Under the pieces are notes generated by a model. It made no database searches and was not told the origin of the DNA. It saw only the letters and a list, made by a program, of their open reading frames with translations. A stretch of 64,000 bases of DNA from CAZAQV01 sp964487255 (lineage in GTDB: Bacteria > Myxococcota_A > Polyangia > Polyangiales > CAZAQV01): positions 124,001 to 188,000 of the forward strand of contig CAZAQV010000009.1 of assembly GCA_964487255.1 (NCBI GenBank). The letters are read 5' to 3'. The position numbers and the translations under genes were made by a program. This document shows positions 52,091-61,291 of the stretch, piece after piece. The stretch's first letter is position 1, and each line of letters begins with the position of its first letter.

Positions 52091-53317
52091 CTAGGGCGCC
52101 GAAACTTGCCGGCGTTGTTTTTCGTGCACATGCCAGAAGCGATAGTACGTTTCACCTTGTGACTCGAAGACCACCGTGTGCAGGCCTTCTCGCAAGCGCA
52201 AGCGAACAGGCGGAGGTCCATAGTCTTTACCACGCACTTTGACCCGAACGTCCGTTCGCGAACCCGGCATGACAAGTAGCTCACCGTGTTTGGGTGGCAA
52301 GGGCTCTTTCGCTTCGGGTTCGGGCGTTTCGGCTTCGGCTTCGGCTTCGACGGATTCGGGCGACTCCGCCGCTGCTTTCGCTGCAACCTCGCCGACGTCG
52401 TCGGCAAGCGCGGGCGGCTCGACCACGGACACAGGCGCTAAGGTCACCGTGACAGGGTCCGCGACCACGGGATCTTGGCTCGCTTCGGTCGTCGTTGGTT
52501 CTGGTGGAGCAACGTAGGAATGCGATGCTCCAGCAACGACGATAATGAGCCCTACGAACACGCCGGCAATGACCACCCACTGTGGAACCGAAAAGCGAGG
52601 TTTTGAACCGGTAGACTCAATGTCGAACTCAAGCTCGTGCGCCACAGGAGGCTCGTTCTCACGAACCATGCGAAGTGCAGACACCGCGCGCAGCGCTTCG
52701 AGGGTCTCCCGAAGCACGACGCGATCAACCGCGCGATCCGCAAGCAGGTCGTGCGCCGGCGTTCCATCACGCATGCGCTGCAGCACGCCGAGATGAGGAG
52801 CCCCCATCTGCTCGCAGCGTTGACGAAGCCCGTCATCGTAAAGGCGTGAGCGATCGATCTCTGCGCCGCGCAGTAGGTTTTCGATCTCGTGGGTGAGCGC
52901 TCTGCGCGCCGCGTCCTCTTTCGCCTGTACGGCATTGGAACGCTTGGGGCTTCGTTTGGCTAAGAGAAACGCGGACGATGAGTACGACCCAGATTGGTGA
53001 CCCGTCGCCAAGGCCTGAATGCGACCCATCATCGTGCCAAAAAAGTCAGCCTCTTCGTCACTCGGTTCGCGCCCCTCGGAGCGCAACACATCGAGCATGC
53101 TGACCGCGCTACGACTGGTCTCCTCAAGCTCGTGCATCGAAAACAGGCGCGCCGAGGTGGCGAGTGCATGACAGCGTCGACGCAGGTCGTCCCGCAATTC
53201 GGGACGGGGTAGCTCAAGATACTCCTGCAGGCGGATGCGCAGGTCCTCGGCTTTGGAGCCCAATGCCGAGATAAATCGCACCTTCGATGGCTCTAAATCT
53301 GTCCGTTCAATCTTCAC
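52091..53317 (-). CDS. Membrane protein with HPt-like helices and a PEGA-like C-terminus
   Basis: 408 aa. Residues about 20-110 look like a four-helix HPt-type domain (RRRCHALATSARLFSMHELEE, with His at the phosphorylation position), followed by a second helical region. One TM helix (VVIAGVFVGLIIVVAGAS, about residue 250) separates this cytoplasmic part from a Glu/Ala/Pro-rich stalk and a C-terminal PEGA-like segment (GELLVMPGSRTDVRVKVRG, LREGLHTVVF). Histidine phosphotransfer is a hypothesis only; a structural helical bundle is equally possible. Divergent from obgE with 42 bp between. Confidence 0.6.
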   Translation of the reverse strand: MKIERTDLEPSKVRFISALGSKAEDLRIRLQEYLELPRPELRDDLRRRCHALATSARLFSMHELEETSRSAVSMLDVLRSEGREPSDEEADFFGTMMGRIQALATGHQSGSYSSSAFLLAKRSPKRSNAVQAKEDAARRALTHEIENLLRGAEIDRSRLYDDGLRQRCEQMGAPHLGVLQRMRDGTPAHDLLADRAVDRVVLRETLEALRAVSALRMVRENEPPVAHELEFDIESTGSKPRFSVPQWVVIAGVFVGLIIVVAGASHSYVAPPEPTTTEASQDPVVADPVTVTLAPVSVVEPPALADDVGEVAAKAAAESPESVEAEAEAETPEPEAKEPLPPKHGELLVMPGSRTDVRVKVRGKDYGPPPVRLRLREGLHTVVFESQGETYYRFWHVHEKQRRQVSAP

Positions 53318-53359
53318 GTACCACGCGATGGGCCAAACACCTGGCCTCTCCCTCGGTCA

Positions 53360-54382
53360 ATGGTAAACCCCAGCGTGGATTTCGTCGACGAAGTCGAGCT
53401 TTCGGTTCGCGCGGGCAGTGGCGGCAACGGCTGCATCGCCTTTCGCCGAGAGAAGTTCGTGGCCTTTGGCGGACCTGCCGGAGGCGACGGGGGTCGCGGC
53501 GGCGACGTCATATTCGTGGCGGATAGCGGCCTCGGCACCTTGATGGACCTACGGTACCGCAAAGAAATTCGCGCACAGCATGGCCAAAACGGGCGCGGCA
53601 AGGACCAGTACGGCAAGGCCGGTGAGACCATCCGTGTGCGCGTTCCGGTCGGCACCCAAATCATCGACCGAGAGCGCGAAGTACTCCTCGCCGACCTGAC
53701 TCAGCATGGCGAGGAGGTCGTCATCGCCAAGGGTGGACGAGGCGGGCGTGGCAACATCCACTTCGCGACACCCACGGACCGTGCGCCGCGACGTGCTGAA
53801 GATGGGCAACCCGGAGAACAGTACCAGCTGCGCCTCGAACTCAAGCTGCTCGCAGACGTGGGTGTCATCGGCTTCCCCAATGTCGGAAAGAGCACTTTTA
53901 TCGCCGCGGTCTCTCGGGCACGGCCCAAGATCGCAAACTACCCCTTCACCACGCTGACCCCCAACCTGGGTGTCGTTTCGCTCGGCGTCGACCGGAGCTT
54001 CGTCATCGCGGACATTCCGGGCATCATCGAAGGTGCGGCGGAGGGGGCAGGACTCGGCATTCGCTTTCTCAAACACGTCCAGCGCTCGAAGGTCTTACTT
54101 CATGTGGTTGCACCCGACCCCGACCCGTCACGAGACCCCGTGCAGGACTACAACACGCTGTGCGAGGAGCTCGCGCGCTTCGACGAAGAGCTCGCTTCTC
54201 GTCCCACGGTGGTTGCGCTCAGTAAGACCGACCTGCCCGAAGCGGAACCAGCTCTGGCCAAGCTGCGCGATGCGCTCAATCCGCGGGGCATCGAAGTGCA
54301 CGCATTCTCTTCAGCGACGCGCGAGGGGCTCGACGCACTCTTGCTTGAGCTTGAGCGCATCGTCGCGGTCAAGCCCGAATAA
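53360..54382 (+). CDS. obgE: GTPase Obg/CgtA
   Basis: 340 aa. Essential GTPase in large ribosomal subunit assembly and stress control. The N-terminal Gly-rich Obg fold (VRAGSGGNGCIAFRREKFV, GGPAGGDGGRGGDVIF) precedes a G domain with G1 GFPNVGKST, G2 around YPFTTL, G3 DIPGIIEGA, G4 SKTD. It ends soon after G5, so the C-terminal OCT domain found in some Obg proteins is absent, as in many proteobacteria. Confidence 0.95.
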   Translation: MVNPSVDFVDEVELSVRAGSGGNGCIAFRREKFVAFGGPAGGDGGRGGDVIFVADSGLGTLMDLRYRKEIRAQHGQNGRGKDQYGKAGETIRVRVPVGTQIIDREREVLLADLTQHGEEVVIAKGGRGGRGNIHFATPTDRAPRRAEDGQPGEQYQLRLELKLLADVGVIGFPNVGKSTFIAAVSRARPKIANYPFTTLTPNLGVVSLGVDRSFVIADIPGIIEGAAEGAGLGIRFLKHVQRSKVLLHVVAPDPDPSRDPVQDYNTLCEELARFDEELASRPTVVALSKTDLPEAEPALAKLRDALNPRGIEVHAFSSATREGLDALLLELERIVAVKPE

Positions 54383-54449
54383 AAGCTAGTTCGGCCTGTG
54401 CGGGGGCACTCAACCTCAGTTCAACCTGAAACCGATCTAGGTTGCCGTT

Positions 54450-55499
54450 CTACGTGCTCTCGATTTCGCGGATTGCCCAAGCTGCCGACTCACGCACATC
54501 CGCGTTCGCATGAGTGCGCGCCGCACGCTGCAAAACGGGCAGATGTCGCCGCGCAGACGAGCCCTGGCTGCCGAGCGCGAGGGCGACGTTTCGAGCCATC
54601 TGCATCGCCCCGGCGCGCCGAAGGGGACTGCCCGCAAAACGCGCATCGAACTCGCCCGGATCGCTCTCAAGAAAGTCACGCGGGTGTAGTCCATCCCAGC
54701 GTTCGTTTTGGAAAAAGTCGCTCTGCAGTGTGACGTTTTGACCCGCAGCTTGCGCGCCTTGATTGAATGGACAAACGTTTTGGCACTCATCGCAGCCAAA
54801 AGCCCAGCCACGCAAGCGCGAGCGCAATTGCGGCTCTGGAAGCTCGGCGCTTTCGATCGTGAGGTAGGAAATGCAGCGACGCGAATCGAGCTGCCGCGGG
54901 CTCGCGAATGCCTGTGTCGGACAGACGTCGAGGCAGAGTCGGCAGGTTCCGCAGCGTTCGCCCATGGGCGAGTCACTTGGCAGTTCGGCGGTGGTCACCA
55001 CGGCGGCCAAAAAGAGGTGGCTGCCGAGACCTGGGACGATCAGGCAGCAGTTCTTTCCGATGAAACCAAGACCTGCTCGAACGGCCCACGCACGCTCGAA
55101 GACGGGCTTACTGTCGACCGCAGAGCGTGCTGCAAAACCTTGTTGGCGCAGCAGTTTGACGAGCGGTCGCATGCGCTTTTCGAGCACTCGGTGGTAGTCG
55201 CGTCCGCGCGCGTACGCTGCGATACGAACGCCCAACTCTTCAGGCAGCGGGCGTTGTGAGTAACGCGTTGCAAGCACGATCACGCTTCGCGCGTCCTTAA
55301 CCATGGCCTCGTGCGCCGGATTGACGCGCACCTTTTCGTGGTCGGCCATCCAGCGCATCGACCCGTGGTATCCCGCGGCGAGCCAACTGCGGAGTCGTAT
55401 TGCCTCCTCTCCCAAGAGCTCGGCACGCGCAACCCCGAATCGTTCAAAGCCTGCCTGCTCTGCGAGGCTTTGAAGTTTAGCGCGAAGCGAAGCGGTCAT
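54450..55499 (-). CDS. queG: Epoxyqueuosine reductase
   Basis: 349 aa from ATG 55499; an in-frame extension to 55787 lies inside the upstream gene and is rejected. Cobalamin-dependent last step of queuosine synthesis in tRNA. Seen: LAAGYHGSMRWMADH, VIVLATRYSQ, the two [4Fe-4S] cluster motifs CGTCRLCLDVCP and CDECQNVCPFN, and a C-terminal HEAT-like part (RRAGAMQMARNVALALG). The start overlaps the TonB-like gene by 23 bp. Confidence 0.93.
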   Translation of the reverse strand: MTASLRAKLQSLAEQAGFERFGVARAELLGEEAIRLRSWLAAGYHGSMRWMADHEKVRVNPAHEAMVKDARSVIVLATRYSQRPLPEELGVRIAAYARGRDYHRVLEKRMRPLVKLLRQQGFAARSAVDSKPVFERAWAVRAGLGFIGKNCCLIVPGLGSHLFLAAVVTTAELPSDSPMGERCGTCRLCLDVCPTQAFASPRQLDSRRCISYLTIESAELPEPQLRSRLRGWAFGCDECQNVCPFNQGAQAAGQNVTLQSDFFQNERWDGLHPRDFLESDPGEFDARFAGSPLRRAGAMQMARNVALALGSQGSSARRHLPVLQRAARTHANADVRESAAWAIREIEST

Positions 55500-56961
55500 G
55501 TCGAATGCGGCGCACCTGCGTGTGTTTCGAACCTGGAGCGAGTCCGGGCGAAGGTGTATCAACAGGTCCCTTCGGCTTCTTTCCCCCACCGATGTTCGGC
55601 AAGATATAAGGTTCGGCATTGAACGTACCGCACTGACGGTGGCTGCGGTAGAAGCCCCAATGTAGGTACACGCGTCCGTCACCGGAACGGATGGCATCGG
55701 GCGCCTCTGGAAAGGGTGCAGCGCGGGTGACCGCGGCGTAGGCGCCATAGTCGAACGGAAGCAAACCGCTCGTGCGCACAACGCCAATCTTGTGGATCGT
55801 GCCGTCCGCGTTGAGGATGATTTCGAGCGTGGTCAGCAGCGATGGATCCGAGTACGGTGACATCGAGCCCGCGGGTAACCCTTGCAAGAAGTCGTCGGCA
55901 AACTCTCGATGAATCTGGCGATGAATCGCTGCGATATAGCTCGCAAACGGAGATGCCGCGGCGTTGAGCGCCGTCTGCTCGCCCGACTTGACGTTGGGCA
56001 CAAAGTTTTCGATCGCAGCGCGGAACTCCTTAAATGTTTTTTCGCGGTCCGAGCCTCGGATGCGTGATTGCTTGCGCCGCAGGTACGCATGCCGTTCTTC
56101 TTGGAGCGTTTTTTCGCCGACCGCACCGCGAAAGCCGTTCCACGAGAGCTTCAAACGTTTGTCAGGCCCCGCCGCGCCCTTGCTGCCCTTGCTGTGAGGG
56201 GGCACCGCGATGGGTTCACCATTTTCGAGTGCCAGGATCTGCCCTGTCGTGGGCGGGCTCGGAGTTGAAGCGGGCTGCTCAGCGCTCGGCTTTGGCGTGG
56301 GTTGATGAAGCTCGTTCTGAGCGATTTGCTCTTCTTGTTCCGCGGCTTCCTCGTCGCTGCCCTTCTTCTCTTCTGCGTCTGCAACTTCCGTCTCTTGATC
56401 ATTGCCGTTCGGTTCGGGCGCACCCTTGCCGCCAGCCTCGGGGTTTGGATCGTCTTTTTGGTAAGAGCGCACCTTCGCGACGGTCTCTTCTTCAACGCGC
56501 CGGTTTTCCTGTGCCAAGAAGCGCGGATCATCGGGGGCGGCGACAGTGGGGTCATCGCTTTTTTGTTCGATCGACTGCAGCATGGCGCGTGGCTGCTCGG
56601 GGAGCTTCGGCTTATCCGCCTGCTTTTCTTCCACCTTTTTGGCGATGGGCTTGGGCGGCTCAGGCGGCAGCTTCGGCGCTTCGTCCTTCGGCGTTTCGTC
56701 GAGCTGCGGATCGGGTTGCGGATCGGGCGGACTGAGCTCTTTCTCGGGACGGTCCTCGATGATTGGGTCTGGTATCGACTCCCAGGTCACTTCAACCTCC
56801 GAAGGTGAGGACTCACCGAGGGCGATGTTCTCGTCTGCGAAAAAGTGACTGGCCGTGTCGCTGAGCCAAAGCAGATCGAAATGCAGGTCGGTGGCGACCA
56901 ACACACAGATCGCAAGCACCCAAGGCGACTGTGCGCGCCATCTGTTGCTTCGGCCGGCCAT
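55477..56961 (-). CDS. TonB-like energy transducer protein
   Basis: 494 aa. N-terminal membrane anchor (SPWVLAICVLVATDLHFDLLWL), then a long periplasmic Pro/Glu/Lys-rich stretch (EPPKPIAKKVEEKQADKPKLPEQ) and Gln/Glu-rich region typical of TonB. The C-terminal TonB-type domain runs about residues 345-450 (IHRQIHREFADDFL, TTLEIILNADGTIHKIGVVRTSG, YGAYAAVTRAAPFPEAP). An extra ~50-residue tail follows. No ExbB/ExbD genes are adjacent; it may serve an outer-membrane receptor or act as a cell-envelope linker. Confidence 0.75.
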   Translation of the reverse strand: MAGRSNRWRAQSPWVLAICVLVATDLHFDLLWLSDTASHFFADENIALGESSPSEVEVTWESIPDPIIEDRPEKELSPPDPQPDPQLDETPKDEAPKLPPEPPKPIAKKVEEKQADKPKLPEQPRAMLQSIEQKSDDPTVAAPDDPRFLAQENRRVEEETVAKVRSYQKDDPNPEAGGKGAPEPNGNDQETEVADAEEKKGSDEEAAEQEEQIAQNELHQPTPKPSAEQPASTPSPPTTGQILALENGEPIAVPPHSKGSKGAAGPDKRLKLSWNGFRGAVGEKTLQEERHAYLRRKQSRIRGSDREKTFKEFRAAIENFVPNVKSGEQTALNAAASPFASYIAAIHRQIHREFADDFLQGLPAGSMSPYSDPSLLTTLEIILNADGTIHKIGVVRTSGLLPFDYGAYAAVTRAAPFPEAPDAIRSGDGRVYLHWGFYRSHRQCGTFNAEPYILPNIGGGKKPKGPVDTPSPGLAPGSKHTQVRRIRHDRFASR

Positions 56962-57059
56962 GTCTTGAGCCTACAGCAAATGGACAAAAGTGCCTGTAGA
57001 CGGCGATTTCCCCTGTGAACGCAGCTTCACATTTGAGAACTCGGGTTCTCGGCAAATGG

Positions 57060-57518
57060 TCAGTAGAGGACTACCCCGCCCTGCACGTGCACGCCCTGGC
57101 GGCGCATGTCGTGGTGGTAGCGACGCATGAGCTTACGATGGCGCCGCAGATCGCGCCGATGGCGCTTGAGGGCGCGGCGATATGCCCGGTTAGCGCGACG
57201 GGTGGCACGCCGATCGATCACGTATGTTTGCTGGACGACCGGGGCCGGCGACTGCGGCAATACAGGGCGGATCGGCGCCTGGACGGCAGCCTGCCACTGG
57301 TACTTCTGTCCGGTCCAAACCCATTGCCCCTCGGGCTGCGCGGGGGTGACAAACACCTGGGGTTCGACCTGTGTGACGGGCGGTGCAACCAAAACCGAGG
57401 CGGCTGGGACGGCATAGACGACTCGCGCGCGTCGGTGGCAGCCCGTGAGAAATGCGGCGAAAAGAACAAGAAAAACCAGCTGCAGGCTCGGGCGAAGATC
57501 GGTCGCGGTCCAGGTCAT
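57060..57518 (-). CDS. Small lipoprotein with Arg/His-rich C-terminus
   Basis: 152 aa: signal peptide with lipobox (FAAFLTGC), a Val/Pro/Gln-rich middle part with aromatic residues (EGQWVWTGQKYQWQ, like YXWV repeats in surface proteins), and a strongly basic tail (RRANRAYRRALKRHRRDLRR). The basic tail could bind lipopolysaccharide or nucleic acid. No family recognised. Confidence 0.6.
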   Translation of the reverse strand: MTWTATDLRPSLQLVFLVLFAAFLTGCHRRARVVYAVPAASVLVAPPVTQVEPQVFVTPAQPEGQWVWTGQKYQWQAAVQAPIRPVLPQSPAPVVQQTYVIDRRATRRANRAYRRALKRHRRDLRRHRKLMRRYHHDMRRQGVHVQGGVVLY

Positions 57519-57605
57519 ATCGGTAACGGATGCAACAGAGGTGCCAAGGGGGTCGCGAATCGGTTCGTTAATGCAACGTGAGAAGCCCCGCGTTACGGTG
57601 GGTCC

Positions 57606-58703
57606 ATGGAAGCGTCGTTCTCCCTACCCCCTGAAGTTAATGAAATCCTGCGCAAGAACCACTTCGACCTACACACCTTCACGCTGCTGCGCGAGCGGCT
57701 CACCGCGGAGCAAGCCAGTGCCGCCAACGAGATCAGCGGCGAACTCGCGCTGATTGAGGACTCCTCGATTGCGACGCTTGAGTCGGTCAACGACGAGACA
57801 GCCGAGTTCGGCAGTGACTTGATTCGTGAAGGCAAAGTCGGCTGCGTAGTACTCGCTGGCGGCATGGCCACGCGCTTCGGAGGGGTCGTCAAGGCAGCCG
57901 TCGAGGTCGACAAGGGCAAGGACTTCCTCTCGCTCAAGGTCGGCCAGGTGCAGGCGCTCGCCCGTGAACTCGAGGCGCGCATCCCCATGTACATCATGAC
58001 GAGCTTTGCAACCCACGACACCATCGAAGGCCTGGTTGAGGAGCTTCAGACCGAGGAAGTCCCGATTCGCTGTTTCTCTCAGTTTGTCTCCGTGCGTCTG
58101 ACCGAGGAAGGCGAGCTTTTCTTTGGCGACGACGGTGAGCCCTCTCTTTACGCACCAGGCCACGGCGACTTGACCTTCGCGCTTCGGCGAGACGGTATTC
58201 TTCAGGCCTTTCGGGATCAGGGTGGCGAGCATCTGTTTATGTCGAATGTCGACAATCTGGCCGCCAGTCTCGACGCACGCTTGGTGGGGCTTCACGCCAA
58301 GTTCGGCGCAGACGTCACGGTTGAAGTCGTCTCCAAAGACCCGGGGGACAAAGGCGGTGCGCCGGCCAAGGTCGATGGTAAGCCCCAAGTTGTCGAAGCG
58401 TTCCGCTTCCCGCACGCCTTCGACCAGGACAGCATCCCGGTGTTCAACACCAACACGTTCTTCATCCGCGCCGAGGCCATCGATCGCGATTTCGATCTCG
58501 ACTGGTTCATGGTTCGCAAGCAGGTCGATGGACACCCGGCGGTGCAGTTCGAGCGACTGGTCGGCCAAATCACCGCGTTCCTCAAGACAGGCTTCGTTCA
58601 CGTTCCGCGACGCGGCCCAGAATCGCGCTTCCTACCGGTCAAAGACCCTCAGGAACTCGAGGAGCGGTTGGACGACATCCGCGAGGTCATGGCCCGCGGC
58701 TAA
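57606..58703 (+). CDS. UTP-sugar-1-phosphate uridylyltransferase family protein
   Basis: 365 aa. UDPGP family (eukaryote-type UDP-glucose/UDP-N-acetylhexosamine pyrophosphorylases): CVVLAGGMATRFGG is the nucleotide-binding loop, followed by KAAVEV, YIMTSFATHDTIEG, APGHGDLTFAL, FMSNVDNLAA (metal Asp region) and VFNTNTFFI. Shorter than typical UAP1-like enzymes, so the exact sugar phosphate is open. Supplies activated sugars for envelope polysaccharide or glycogen. It converges with the gene on minus, sharing CTAA at the stops. Confidence 0.85.
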   Translation: MEASFSLPPEVNEILRKNHFDLHTFTLLRERLTAEQASAANEISGELALIEDSSIATLESVNDETAEFGSDLIREGKVGCVVLAGGMATRFGGVVKAAVEVDKGKDFLSLKVGQVQALARELEARIPMYIMTSFATHDTIEGLVEELQTEEVPIRCFSQFVSVRLTEEGELFFGDDGEPSLYAPGHGDLTFALRRDGILQAFRDQGGEHLFMSNVDNLAASLDARLVGLHAKFGADVTVEVVSKDPGDKGGAPAKVDGKPQVVEAFRFPHAFDQDSIPVFNTNTFFIRAEAIDRDFDLDWFMVRKQVDGHPAVQFERLVGQITAFLKTGFVHVPRRGPESRFLPVKDPQELEERLDDIREVMARG

Positions 58704-60592
58704 TTGGAGGGTACGAGGCCTTTGTTGCGCACGAAACGGTAGCGAACTGCTTTGTCTCTCCATGGCAGCAGCAGCGGTCCCACTTCGTCGTTGTTGTCAG
58801 CAAACGACCAGTTGCCCTTACTCCAGCCTTTGGCTTTCCCTGGCGCGATGACGAGACTCCCGCTGCCCTTGCCTTTGAATGAAACTGAGTTTCGTACCGA
58901 GCGCTTCGCTTGCCGACGCTCGATTTCCACAAGCAAGACGCGGGGAAAACCCTTATACCCCAAGCAATGCGCAGCGAGCAAAACGCGTTCCACGTCGCCG
59001 ATGCGCTGTACGAACTCGAAGATCAGCTCGGCTTTGCCGTTGCCCGTCACGTCATGAACACGAAGCTTTCGCACGTCACCTGAAGCGGCCACGGGCACGG
59101 CATAGTGAAACCACTGTTTCCCACCCAGATACCCTTCGCCCATGACGGCGATGTGCTTGCCAAAGCGCACCACTCTCTCCGCGCGCTTGTCACCTACGAC
59201 ATCGGCCATGAAGCTATCGTCGGGCTTGGCCGAGGCAGCAAGCCCTGCGCTCGACTTGAAGGCGCGCATCAGGTCGGCGACGCTGACGGGCTTGCCCGCG
59301 TTGGTGACCGGCGTACGGGTTGTGCTCGATCCTGAGTTTTGCTTGGTTGTCGCCGTTGGTGCCGGCACTTCAGACTCTGTTTCCGCCATGCGGAAGGCGC
59401 CATCCTTCCACACGAAGCTGCGCGCGCTCACACCCGTCCACGGCTTGATGATTTCGATCGCGTTCGACCCACCCCAACGACGGTAGTGCGACTTTCCATA
59501 ACCGCTCACCTCGCACGATGGCTGTGTGAGCGGCGCATTGCGCTTCTTCGGTAGGACCAACTCACACTCGAGGTACGCGCTGCCAGATTGGCGTCGCACC
59601 TCGAGGTCGAGAACCTTTTCGAAGGGCTCTTTCGCGAAACGAAACGCCATCACCACCACTCGGCTGTCTGACCCCGCGCTCTGGCGCAGCCAGAGGAGGA
59701 GCTCGTTTCGACCGTCACCTGTGAGTTCAGCGAACTTGGATCGCACGACGTCACTGCCGCGCTCGATCGGCAAACGCATCACATCGTAGTTCTCACCGTC
59801 ACGGTAACCTGGCCCCATGATGAGCACGTTGTTTCCCACGACGACGATGCGCTCAGCACGCGCGTCTCCATGAAGGTTCGACCAACGATCGAGCGCTTTT
59901 GCGCCTGAGCTCGAACCTTGGTGCTTGAGAAAGTTGAAGAGGAGTCCATCGGTGCCGCCCAAAAAATGCATGTCGAGCAACGGGGCGCCCCCGAAACCAT
60001 TGCCTTTAAGAGGCGGGATGCGTCCACTGACGCTCGCCTTGGGTTTGAGCTCGGAATCGACGTCCTGCACACCGAGGACGCCCTCGAATTGCTCCCACTG
60101 GCGCCCATCCGGAAGCGCCTTCCACGGCACGAAGGCTTCGAGCGAATAGCCGCGCTCTCGCTTCATCTCGACCACCTTTGCCGCACCGAGCGCACGAAAG
60201 GAGCGGCCCACGCGGATCGCTGCGGATGCGGGCCGCCTGCGCTCACCAGGACACAGCCAGAGCTGCACCGAACTTGCCCCGCGCGCGGGGCGGCGCATGC
60301 TGAGCACGACAGCGTCGCTGCCACTACCACACCGACTCCCCGGTACGGTTCGATCGTCATCGATATCGGCAGCCACAAAAAGGCCACGTGCATCGTGTGC
60401 GAGCGCGACGCGAACGCCCTTCCCGTAAGAAGCAAAGCGAATCTGCTTCCACTCGCTGAGCTGTCCATCCACGCTGATTTGGGCACCGGTCGCGGACTCG
60501 ACGCGCAACGCGACCTGGGCGCTGCTACGGGGTAATGCTACCAACGTGACAAACAGCAGACACGCCGAAAAAGAAAAAAGGCCCTTCCACAT
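58700..60592 (-). CDS. Secreted protein with N-terminal CBM9-like domain
   Basis: 630 aa with signal peptide (FSFSACLLFVTLVALPRSSAQ). Residues about 30-200 resemble the CBM9/DOMON-like sandwich (ISVDGQLSEWKQIRF, GLFVAADIDDDRTV, YSLEAFVPWKAL). The remainder contains two FG-GAP-like calcium-type segments (VRSKFAELTGDGRNELLLWL, VRKLRVHDVTGNGKAELIFEF) separated by a Ser/Thr/Pro linker. Likely extracytoplasmic, binding role. Its ATG lies inside the hpf terminator stem, so expression may be limited. Confidence 0.65.
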   Translation of the reverse strand: MWKGLFSFSACLLFVTLVALPRSSAQVALRVESATGAQISVDGQLSEWKQIRFASYGKGVRVALAHDARGLFVAADIDDDRTVPGSRCGSGSDAVVLSMRRPARGASSVQLWLCPGERRRPASAAIRVGRSFRALGAAKVVEMKRERGYSLEAFVPWKALPDGRQWEQFEGVLGVQDVDSELKPKASVSGRIPPLKGNGFGGAPLLDMHFLGGTDGLLFNFLKHQGSSSGAKALDRWSNLHGDARAERIVVVGNNVLIMGPGYRDGENYDVMRLPIERGSDVVRSKFAELTGDGRNELLLWLRQSAGSDSRVVVMAFRFAKEPFEKVLDLEVRRQSGSAYLECELVLPKKRNAPLTQPSCEVSGYGKSHYRRWGGSNAIEIIKPWTGVSARSFVWKDGAFRMAETESEVPAPTATTKQNSGSSTTRTPVTNAGKPVSVADLMRAFKSSAGLAASAKPDDSFMADVVGDKRAERVVRFGKHIAVMGEGYLGGKQWFHYAVPVAASGDVRKLRVHDVTGNGKAELIFEFVQRIGDVERVLLAAHCLGYKGFPRVLLVEIERRQAKRSVRNSVSFKGKGSGSLVIAPGKAKGWSKGNWSFADNNDEVGPLLLPWRDKAVRYRFVRNKGLVPSN

Positions 60593-60605
60593 TTGTGAAA
60601 GAGCC
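60574..60605 (-). terminator. Intrinsic terminator of hpf overlapping the next start codon
   Basis: On the minus transcript: 5' arm GGCTCTTTCACA (60605-60594), 2-nt AA, 3' arm TGTGGAAGGGCC (60591-60580), then UUUUUU (60579-60574). All 12 positions can pair, two as G-U. It lies 44 bp after the hpf stop. The next gene's ATG (60592-60590) sits at the loop and first bases of the 3' arm, and the U-run encodes its early codons. Confidence 0.88.
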
Positions 60606-60648
60606 TAACATTTTGCTCGACGCGGCGACTAGCCGTTTGATGCGTGCT

Positions 60649-60987
60649 TCAGCCGAGCTTCTCGATGACTTCAGGAGACTTGATGCCGGGCGTACTTCGT
60701 TGCCGTGAACGCTCAGAGTCGAGATGTTCACGCAACTGGCGGTCGACTTTGTCCATCACCAGATCGATGGCGGCCTGTGCGGTCTCGGCTTTTTCGCTGC
60801 CCTCGTAGCGACCACCGTCACCGGTCACGATCATGTGAACCTGTCGCAAGTGTCTTTCTTGAGATACCGTCACGTCCGCATCGAGGGGCGCTCGCATGTA
60901 CTTTTGTAACTTGCTTATCTTTTGTTCTGCGTACTCCTTGAGCGCGGGAGATGATTCTAAATTGCGAAACGTAACAGCGACTCTCAT
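60649..60987 (-). CDS. hpf: Ribosome hibernation promoting factor
   Basis: 112 aa, short HPF/YhbH type. It binds the 30S decoding region and promotes inactive 100S dimers in stationary phase. Seen: VTFRNLESSPALKEYAEQKI, the helical KLQKYM, and QVHMIVTGDGGRYEGSE with the C-terminal basic helix. A strong GGAGGT site lies 8 nt before the ATG. The rpoN-hpf order is the classic one. It is followed by an intrinsic terminator. Confidence 0.92.
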   Translation of the reverse strand: MRVAVTFRNLESSPALKEYAEQKISKLQKYMRAPLDADVTVSQERHLRQVHMIVTGDGGRYEGSEKAETAQAAIDLVMDKVDRQLREHLDSERSRQRSTPGIKSPEVIEKLG

Positions 60988-61145
60988 AGGGCAGGACCTC
61001 CTTGTAGCGACGGTTGCCTAGGTTCTAATATAGCAGTTCTGGCTGCTCAACGACCATCGCTGCCTGAACATTCCGAAGCATTTCCGAGCAAGCATTTTTC
61101 GTTCCAATCTTGCCTTCGCATCAATCGTTGGCTTTTCCTGCCACC

Positions 61146-61291
61146 GTGGCGATGCGCCCCACCCCTCGTTTGGCTAGCGGAGCGAGGCGCGCCGAGCGCA
61201 AGGCAGCGCGAGAACCGGAGCGGAATGTACCTAGGGGTACATGAGCACCGGAAGCGGAGCGCAACGAAGCGATCGGCGATGGAGCGCTTCG
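61146..61291. repeat. Copy B of the ~140-bp dispersed palindromic element
   Basis: Non-coding segment between the rpoN stop (61292) and the hpf promoter side. It starts with GTGGCGATGCGCCCCA (61146-61161), contains GAGCG, AAGGC, CGAG, the perfect inverted repeat ATGTACC (61225-61231)/GGTACAT (61236-61242), then GCA, GCGGAG and CAACG, and ends at the stop codon. Same order as copy A (2-138). The rest of the 303-bp rpoN-hpf gap shows nothing further. Confidence 0.6.
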
